Positions 1 to 4,684 of a stretch of DNA of 7,389 bases are shown piece after piece. The position numbers were made by a program, and so were the translations under genes. Source of the stretch: Chitinophagaceae bacterium. GTDB lineage: Bacteria; Bacteroidota; Bacteroidia; Chitinophagales; Chitinophagaceae. Position 1 is the stretch's first letter. Each line of letters begins with the position of its first letter. Below the pieces are notes generated by a model. It searched no databases. It was not told where the DNA came from and saw only the letters and a list, made by a program, of their open reading frames with translations. Location of the stretch: contig DMRT01000309.1 of the NCBI GenBank assembly GCA_003455235.1, positions 1-7,389 of the forward strand, given 5' to 3'.

Positions 1-1
1 A

Positions 2-340
2 GAAAACCTGGCCAGCGGAACACAAAATGTAGTCATGGGATCCTGGGCATTCCGCAATCATACCTCCGGTTCTTTAAACACGGCGATTGGCAACTATGCC
101 ATGGGCGGCGGTACCGGAGGGTCCAACAACGCTGCCCTGGGTGCCAATGCTTTGGTGAATACAGCGGGTAATGGAAATACAGGAATCGGTTCGAGTGCAG
201 GAAGTAACATCACTACCGGAACAAATAATACCCTTGTAGGCAATAGCGCCAATGCCACACTGGGTACACTTACCAATGCCACAGCCATCGGCTACAATGC
301 AAGTGTGTCGCAAAGTAATTCACTCATCTTAGGTAATACA
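2..340 (+). repeat. Degenerate head repeats coding for N-x-x-[IL]-G units
   Basis: Six degenerate units occur about every 14-17 residues: NTAIG (residues 15-19 from the ATG at 35), NAALG (32-36), NTGIG (48-52), NTLVG (65-69), ATAIG (82-86) and NSLILG (95-100). The pattern resembles YadA-like head repeats, where each unit gives one turn of a beta-roll. It is a protein-level repeat; the DNA copies are diverged. The array probably continues beyond the left edge. Confidence 0.65.
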
Positions 341-1087
341 TCTGTTGATGTTGGTATCGGGCTGGCGGCCCCGCTTGCCAAACTGCACATCTATGAACCA
401 ACAGCCACCAGTGTGAATTTGCGGGTGGCCAGTTTCAGTACCAGCTATGAGCCGGGCATTGAACTGATCAAAACAGGAGCCGGAACCGACTGGAAAATGA
501 GGGCAGGAGCCGCTTCAGGTACACTCATATTTGCGAGAAGCAGTGATGATTTTGTAACCCCTGTTGATGAATATGAAATGTCAAGCACTGCCTTCAGACC
601 ATTTAGTGATAATTCAAACTCTTTAGGTCTGTTAACCAACAGATGGACAACCGTATATGCCACCGTAGGCGCTATCAATACATCAGATGCAAGAGATAAA
701 GAAAACATCAGCGACCTGAACTATGGATTAAATGAGATCATGAAACTTCACCCGGTTACTTATACCTGGAAAGAAAATCCGCAGTGGGGCAGAAAAATAG
801 GTTTCATAGCACAGGAAGTACAGCCGGTTTTGAATGAAGTGGTACAGATAGGAGAATTAAAAAGCAAAGTTGAGGCAAAAGACGACCAGGGAAATCCATT
901 AAATAAACCCAGCGATAAACTCGGCATCTATTATTCTGATATCATCCCGGTTACTGTTAAAGCCATCCAGGAACAGCAGCTGCTCATCAACAAACAACAG
1001 CAGGAGATCTCCGACCTGAAAAAGAAAAACGAACAACTGGAAAAAGACATGCAACTGATCAAAACAAAACTGGGCATCAATAATTAA
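2..1087 (+). CDS. Peptidase_S74 tail-fibre-like surface protein with adhesin-type head repeats, 5' partial
   Basis: The frame is open to the left edge, so the ATG at 35 is internal: the preceding codons (ENLASGTQNVV) continue the same repeat style. Residues here count from that ATG. Residues 1-100 hold NTAIG/NAALG/NTGIG/NTLVG/TAIG-type repeats resembling the left-handed beta-roll heads of trimeric adhesins. The VGIG...AKLHIY junction (106-120), common in Bacteroidota tail-fibre-like proteins, follows. Residues ~195-310 match Peptidase_S74, the intramolecular chaperone of endosialidases and phage tail spikes, with SDARDK (217-222), LHPVTYTW and GFIAQEVQPV. In that family a Ser and a Lys five residues later release the chaperone after trimerisation; both are present (Ser217, Lys222). 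Residues ~308-347 are Gln/Lys/Glu-rich and look like a coiled coil. No T9SS tail is seen. The role is probably a trimeric, self-cleaving surface or secreted fibre; the ligand is unknown. The export signal lies outside the window. Confidence 0.88.
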   Translation, partial: ENLASGTQNVVMGSWAFRNHTSGSLNTAIGNYAMGGGTGGSNNAALGANALVNTAGNGNTGIGSSAGSNITTGTNNTLVGNSANATLGTLTNATAIGYNASVSQSNSLILGNTSVDVGIGLAAPLAKLHIYEPTATSVNLRVASFSTSYEPGIELIKTGAGTDWKMRAGAASGTLIFARSSDDFVTPVDEYEMSSTAFRPFSDNSNSLGLLTNRWTTVYATVGAINTSDARDKENISDLNYGLNEIMKLHPVTYTWKENPQWGRKIGFIAQEVQPVLNEVVQIGELKSKVEAKDDQGNPLNKPSDKLGIYYSDIIPVTVKAIQEQQLLINKQQQEISDLKKKNEQLEKDMQLIKTKLGINN

Positions 1088-1107
1088 ATCATTTTAAAAC
1101 CAAGAAT

Positions 1108-1503
1108 ATGAAAATTATAAAACCGTCTTTGCTGATTGCCGCCGGCATTTGCCTTACCACCTGGGCAGCTGCGCAGGAAAAGACCGCCAAACCAATCGAA
1201 TCAACTCCTCCAAAGCCGCCTATGCTTGCGGCTCCCAAAGAAGCACCTGCTGATGCAGACCGCACAGCCCCCTCGCCCTTAAAAAGAGATGAAAAAAGCA
1301 ATGTACCTGCAATGGATAATCCAACCATGGTGCTGGAAAAAAATACTCCGGCAGCTACACCGGGTAATGCTGCACAGGCAAAAATTCTTGCCGGCGCCGC
1401 AGAAACACCCAGGCCGGTAGTGACAGCTCCTTCCACCATTGATCCAAAGGTGCAGCCGGCGCCTGTGGTAAGGCCGGTTTTAAAACAGCAACAGAATCAA
1501 TAG
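1108..1503 (+). CDS. Small secreted Pro/Ala-rich protein of unknown function
   Basis: The 131-residue product begins with a basic tip (MKIIK), a hydrophobic stretch (LLIAAGICLTTWAAA) and a probable signal peptidase I site near residues 22-23 (AAA/QEK). Cys15 lacks a lipobox context, so a lipoprotein is unlikely. The mature part is low-complexity, rich in Pro, Ala, Lys and Thr (for example TPPKPP and PAPVVRPV) and ends in a Gln-rich tail. It has no recognisable fold and is probably disordered in the periplasm or outside the cell. It starts 20 bases after the S74 gene with no terminator between, so cotranscription is likely and a role linked to that fibre is possible but unproven. The start is supported by the signal peptide; no Shine-Dalgarno sequence is visible, as is usual in Bacteroidota. 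I recognise no family. Confidence 0.72.
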   Translation: MKIIKPSLLIAAGICLTTWAAAQEKTAKPIESTPPKPPMLAAPKEAPADADRTAPSPLKRDEKSNVPAMDNPTMVLEKNTPAATPGNAAQAKILAGAAETPRPVVTAPSTIDPKVQPAPVVRPVLKQQQNQ

Positions 1504-1524
1504 TTATAAGTGCAGCAATAATAA

Positions 1525-1561
1525 GTCGCCGGTAAAATTTTTACCAGGCGGCTTTCTTTTT
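1525..1561 (+). terminator. Rho-independent terminator after the S74 / Pro-Ala-rich gene pair
   Basis: GTCGCC (1525-1530) pairs with GGCGGC (1547-1552) with one G-U pair. An inner GGTAAAA/TTTTACC stem is stacked on it with a single bulged A at 1546. A T-rich tract follows (TTTCTTTTT, 1553-1561). It lies 21 bases after the stop codon of the small secreted protein. Confidence 0.8.
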
Positions 1562-1572
1562 GCGATTTAAAT

Positions 1573-1580
1573 TATATTTG
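1573..1580 (+). promoter_or_regulatory. Candidate Bacteroidota -7 box for the DUF4293-like gene
   Basis: TATATTTG matches the TAnnTTTG -7 consensus exactly and lies 14 bases before the ATG at 1595. No good TTTG -33 element is seen at 19-21 bases upstream; that space is taken by the preceding terminator. If it is used, the leader would be only about 8 nt long. The call rests on the -7 match and position alone. Confidence 0.4.
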
Positions 1581-1594
1581 TTTCAAACAGACCC

Positions 1595-2005
1595 ATGATA
1601 CAACGTATACAATCTCTTTGGCTGCTGCTGGCTGCTGCCTGCTCCTTTGCCAGTTATAAATTTCCTTATTACAGCGGCACGAATCAGAAAGGCATTGCCG
1701 ATTACCAGCTCAATGGTACCGAAAATTTCCTGTTGATGGCTGTTACTGCCGTCACCGGTGCGCTGGCTCTCTTCCTTATCTTCCTGTTTAAGAACAGGAA
1801 GATGCAGTTGCGGCTCTGCCTGCTGGGCATTGTGCTGGAAGCCTTATTGATATTCCTTTACTACAGGGAAGTAAGAACTTTTTCAACGGGTACCCTGTCA
1901 CTCACCAGCATCCTGCAATCGGCAGTGATCGTTTTGTTCTTCCTGGCGGCAAGGGCCATTAATAAAGATGAAAAGATGGTGAAGGAAAGTGACCGGCTTC
2001 GGTAG
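1595..2005 (+). CDS. DUF4293-like small integral membrane protein
   Basis: The 136-residue product starts MIQRIQSLWLLLAAA, the characteristic opening of the Bacteroidota DUF4293 family, and its length fits that family. Four hydrophobic segments are visible: about residues 7-24, 45-66, 72-90 and 103-122. A short polar loop rich in Tyr and Gly (24-42) separates the first two. The C-terminus is charged (NKDEKMVKESDRLR) and probably cytoplasmic. The function of the family is unknown. The conserved N-terminus supports the ATG at 1595, which has no Shine-Dalgarno sequence. The gene sits alone between two terminators, so it is probably a single-gene transcript unrelated to the surface proteins on either side. 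Confidence 0.85.
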   Translation: MIQRIQSLWLLLAAACSFASYKFPYYSGTNQKGIADYQLNGTENFLLMAVTAVTGALALFLIFLFKNRKMQLRLCLLGIVLEALLIFLYYREVRTFSTGTLSLTSILQSAVIVLFFLAARAINKDEKMVKESDRLR

Positions 2006-2015
2006 AAAACATGGA

Positions 2016-2056
2016 TAATAAAAAAGGTCCCTGCTGTGCAGGGACCTTTTTTATTA
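2016..2056. terminator. Bidirectional terminator between convergent genes
   Basis: This is a perfect inverted repeat: arms 2016-2034 and 2038-2056 (19 bp) with a 3-base loop (TGT). The core GGTCCCTGC/GCAGGGACC is flanked by a run of six A on the left and six T on the right, giving a U-tract on both strands. It starts 11 bases after the stop of the + strand gene and lies 15 bases after the stop of the - strand gene, so it should end both transcripts. Confidence 0.93.
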
Positions 2057-2071
2057 CTTAGAACCGGGTAA

Positions 2072-4342
2072 TTATTGTTTAATGAATTTAACCGTACTGG
2101 TTTCGCCGTTACCGAACACTCCGCGTATCATATAAATTCCTTTCTGCAGGCTGGCTACATCCAGGTTAATGATACTGGTTCCGGCCTGTAACTGCACCGT
2201 TTGCTGCTGGACAAGTTTTCCTTCCATGGAAATCATCGTCAATACCACCACATCCTTTTTAGGCGACAGGATATTCAGCTGTGCCTGGTCGGCAACGGGG
2301 TTCGGCAGTACTGCTTTCAACCGCATGTCGTGCTGCTGGTCGGTAAGCCGTACAATGCTTGAATAGGTAACCACACCGGTAGCTTCCACCGAACGGATGC
2401 GGTAATAAACTGTTCCTGCAGCCGCATTATCCGCATATTCAAATGGCTGGGCACAGCGTGCCTGGCTGGCATTGATGCTATGGATGGTGCTGAAATTTCT
2501 GCCGTCGGCAGAGCGCTCTACATGAAAGGCCACTTCCGGAGTATTGCAGCTTGCTTTCCAGTAAACCGTATTAACACCGTTTGATTTGGCGGCATTCACA
2601 TAACTGAATTTAACAGGCAGCACGTAGGGTGTTTTACCCACGCTGAATGGTGAGAAAAGAGTAACCCCGTTTCTTGTAGCAGTATTGGCAACGTTATCTC
2701 CGGTGCCTACACAATTACCCCATGCGGGGTTATCCCAATGGGCAATACCAATCTGGTTGGTGTTATAGGTGGTAAAAGAAGATCCTTCCAATGCAGCGGG
2801 CCAGCCAAATACCAGGTCGGTTCCTGCCACACCTGCATTGCGGTTAATGGTCCAAACCGCATCCACGCATCCTTGTTTTTTCAATGCGGTAAACGCCACA
2901 CCGTTGGGTGCACCGTTTTCCGTAATGCCATTGAACACACCCACGGTAAAGCTGCTGGCATCATTGGGTGTTAAGGTAGCCGGCAGGTAATAGGTTCCTG
3001 TTCCGGTTGGAACAACATAGGGAGTGGCTGCCGCCATATTATCGATACGCACAAAAGCCTGTGTGGCACCCGAAACCTGTGTATTGATGTGTTTACCGGT
3101 ACCAAAGCCGGTACCACCAATCACATTGCCATTGGCAATGGTTAATGTATTACCGGCAGGAAGTGTGAGCACTCCATTGGTGAGCGTCAATGCTTCATTC
3201 AGTGTAATGGAAGCGCCGGAGAAAGTTACGCCGTTTGTATTATCAATACCGATACCGATGTTATTTACAAAGGCACCTGATTGATTAAATGTTTGTGCAG
3301 CTACGGTACCATTAAAGTTTACCTGGCCACGGCCATTGCCTGTTTCGGTAATGGCGCCAAAGCTGGTGAAGTTCCCTCCCACATTCAATGTTCCCACATT
3401 ACCGACATTACCACTGCAGAGGTCCAGGTTGCCGCCACCGGAAATAAAGGCATTTCCCGTAACAGTAAGGGTTCTGTCGGTTGTACCGGACAGGGTAAAA
3501 TTAGCGCTGATATCGAGATCGCCTCCAACGGTAAATGAACCGGCAGTCATCAATAACCTGGCAGAACCAGTATTGGTAACACTAAACCCGTTTGCAACAG
3601 CAACACCGTTTGCCATGGTCAGGTTAGCGGTCATTCCAGCGCAGTTATAGGTAAGGTTGCCAAAGGTTTGATTGCCTCCGGTAGGATGGGTGGTGGTAAG
3701 GCCTGTGATATTACAAAATGAATTCTGATCCCAGGTTGCAGTTGGAATATTTCCTCCATTCTGGTTATGGACGTAGGCACAACCACTCTGAAACAGCAGC
3801 CTGGCGGCAGCAGTGGATGTGATGGTACCCTGGTTATTTATCGTACCAAATACACTGGTTACGGAAAGAGCCGCATCGGTATTATAAGTACGGCCGGCAT
3901 TGATGAAAAAATCGCCGCTGATATTTGCACTGGAATTGGCAGCCAGTGTAATGCTTACATTGGCTCCCAGTGTCAGGGAAGATCCGCCGCCGGAAATAAG
4001 AAAATCAACGTCAGGATTACCGCCCAGTGTGAGGGTAATGGCAGTACCTCCTATAAGACTAACCTGGCTTCCCAGGTCAATCGTCAATGAGTTGTATGCA
4101 ATACTGGCAGCAGGCATGGTGGAAAAGGTAATGGCGCCTGCGGTATTAAACACAATGTCGTCGCCGGCTACAGGGGCTGTGCCGCCTGACCAGTTACCAC
4201 CGGTGTTCCAGTTCTTGCCGGTACCCGTGCCACCTGCCCATGTTTTGGTGGCAGCCGATACGGAAACGGCATTCAATAAAAAAAAGCTGGCAATTAAAAG
4301 GGGGGCAATCAGTGATTTCCTGTTGGGTAAATTTTTTTTCAT
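2072..4342 (-). CDS. Secreted beta-solenoid protein with T9SS type A sorting domain (756 aa)
   Basis: The protein is complete. Residues 1-30 form a signal peptide (basic MKKNLPNRK, then a hydrophobic core ending VSVSA/A). Residues 34-66 carry a W-x-GG...NWNTGGNWSGG...P-x-x-GDD motif often seen at the start of large repeat-rich surface proteins. Residues ~70-410 are Gly/Asn/Thr/Ser-rich short beta repeats, likely a solenoid. Residues ~425-570 form a domain with CVDAVWT and the WGNC motif. Residues ~576-666 are FN3-like (FHVERSADGRNFSTI, GTVYYRIRSVE). Residues ~674-756 match the type A T9SS tail (PNPV at 680-683, KGIYMIRG, terminal VKFIKQ), which in the known system is removed on export and directs surface attachment or release. 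Eight cysteines follow the signal peptide; Cys492, 544, 599 and 630 are conserved in the upstream paralogue. No catalytic domain is recognisable, so a structural or adhesive role is inferred. Confidence 0.9.
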   Translation of the reverse strand: MKKNLPNRKSLIAPLLIASFFLLNAVSVSAATKTWAGGTGTGKNWNTGGNWSGGTAPVAGDDIVFNTAGAITFSTMPAASIAYNSLTIDLGSQVSLIGGTAITLTLGGNPDVDFLISGGGSSLTLGANVSITLAANSSANISGDFFINAGRTYNTDAALSVTSVFGTINNQGTITSTAAARLLFQSGCAYVHNQNGGNIPTATWDQNSFCNITGLTTTHPTGGNQTFGNLTYNCAGMTANLTMANGVAVANGFSVTNTGSARLLMTAGSFTVGGDLDISANFTLSGTTDRTLTVTGNAFISGGGNLDLCSGNVGNVGTLNVGGNFTSFGAITETGNGRGQVNFNGTVAAQTFNQSGAFVNNIGIGIDNTNGVTFSGASITLNEALTLTNGVLTLPAGNTLTIANGNVIGGTGFGTGKHINTQVSGATQAFVRIDNMAAATPYVVPTGTGTYYLPATLTPNDASSFTVGVFNGITENGAPNGVAFTALKKQGCVDAVWTINRNAGVAGTDLVFGWPAALEGSSFTTYNTNQIGIAHWDNPAWGNCVGTGDNVANTATRNGVTLFSPFSVGKTPYVLPVKFSYVNAAKSNGVNTVYWKASCNTPEVAFHVERSADGRNFSTIHSINASQARCAQPFEYADNAAAGTVYYRIRSVEATGVVTYSSIVRLTDQQHDMRLKAVLPNPVADQAQLNILSPKKDVVVLTMISMEGKLVQQQTVQLQAGTSIINLDVASLQKGIYMIRGVFGNGETSTVKFIKQ
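2075..3376 (-). repeat. Shared C-terminal module, copy in the 756-aa protein
   Basis: Residues ~323-756 align along their length with the end of the neighbouring - strand gene (4688-6022). Shared landmarks in order are NTLTIANGN-IGG-GF, YYLP-TLTP, GITE-G-PNGV-F, CVDAVWT, IGIAH, FSPF-VG, SQARCA-PF, GTVYYRIR and VQLQAG-SIIN. In the last 41 residues 26 are identical. This is protein-level homology between tandem paralogues. Confidence 0.85.
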
Positions 4343-4360
4343 CTTAGTACTTTTAATTTT

Positions 4361-4517
4361 TAATAAGGCATTCCGGATGTTGAATTGGTTGCTTCTGTTT
4401 ACCCGACAGGATAGCCCGTCTCAGTCAGTAAAACTGAAAGCATGGTTAATCAAACAAGGTATTGTGGGTGGGTTAGTAACAGAGGTAACCGGGATTTCGC
4501 GGCCTGATTACCAGAAT
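4361..4517 (-). promoter_or_regulatory. Candidate structured 5' leader RNA of the 756-aa protein gene
   Basis: Read on the - strand, GGTTACCTCTGTT (4490-4478) can pair with AACAGAAGCAACC (4399-4387) at 11 of 13 positions. Enclosed is a hairpin GACGGG-CTAT-CCTGTC (4420-4405, one G-U pair), flanked by TTTAC/GTAAA (4432-4428 with 4402-4398), which shares two bases with the outer helix. Further out, ATTCTGG (4517-4511) can pair with CCGGAAT (4376-4370), while the adjacent TAATCAGGC (4510-4502) can pair with GCCTTATTA (4369-4361) at 8 of 9 positions. These last two helices cross, so they would be alternatives or a pseudoknot. I recognise no known riboswitch class. Some pairings could be chance in A/T-rich sequence; no alignment was available. 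Confidence 0.35.
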
Positions 4518-4525
4518 TTAACGAC

Positions 4526-4557
4526 TAAAGTTAGATTTAATATTTTAAAAACACAAG
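4526..4557 (-). promoter_or_regulatory. Candidate Bacteroidota promoter for the 756-aa protein gene
   Basis: On the - strand, CTTG (4557-4554) and TAACTTTA (4533-4526) are separated by exactly 20 bases. The known consensus is TTTG, 19-21 bases, TAnnTTTG, so each box has one mismatch. Transcription would start near 4519-4521, giving a leader of about 175 nt. The terminator at 4634-4662 just upstream makes a separate promoter here likely. Confidence 0.45.
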
Positions 4558-4633
4558 GGGTACCGATTCGGGGTCGGATACATAAGGCCAGAAAGTGCCT
4601 ACCGTATTGTATTTCAGCGAAATGAATAAATAA

Positions 4634-4662
4634 AAAAAGCGCCCTGGACAGGGGCGCTTTTT
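4634..4662 (-). terminator. Rho-independent terminator of the larger T9SS protein gene
   Basis: Arms 4634-4644 and 4652-4662 form 11 perfect base pairs with a GC core (GCGCCC/GGGCGC) and a 7-base loop. Read on the - strand, the stem runs into a seven-base T tract and a further T-rich stretch. It lies 22 bases after the stop codon of the larger gene. The A/T flanks also allow weaker function on the + strand, but no + strand gene precedes it. Confidence 0.88.
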
Positions 4663-4684
4663 GGGTTTTAGATTGATGTTCCAT

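Noticed and set aside
35..37. The ATG at 35 as the true start of the S74 gene.
   Set aside because: The frame is open to the window edge and the upstream codons carry the same repeat style. A start here would lack a signal peptide and remove part of the head.
2..1087. The S74 domain as evidence of a prophage.
   Set aside because: No other phage genes, integrase or attachment sites are visible, and S74 tail-fibre-like proteins are common in Bacteroidota chromosomes.
1108..1170. The small secreted protein as a lipoprotein with lipidated Cys15.
   Set aside because: The residues before the cysteine (AAGI) do not form a lipobox, and an AAA/Q signal peptidase I site follows.
1089..1439. A 116-codon - strand open frame with Ala/Gly-rich hydrophobic stretches.
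   Set aside because: It is a shadow of the Pro/Ala-rich secreted protein on the + strand, which has a signal peptide and fits the operon layout.
4405..4440. The CTGAGA motif on the - strand leader as part of a TPP riboswitch.
   Set aside because: The other conserved TPP elements are not found nearby, and the downstream gene has no link to thiamine.
3900..4625. A 241-codon open frame on the + strand, overlapping the T9SS gene start and the intergenic region.
   Set aside because: It is mostly antisense to a well-supported secreted protein, has Pro/Val-rich shadow-frame composition and no recognisable domain. It also crosses the candidate promoter and leader of the opposite gene.
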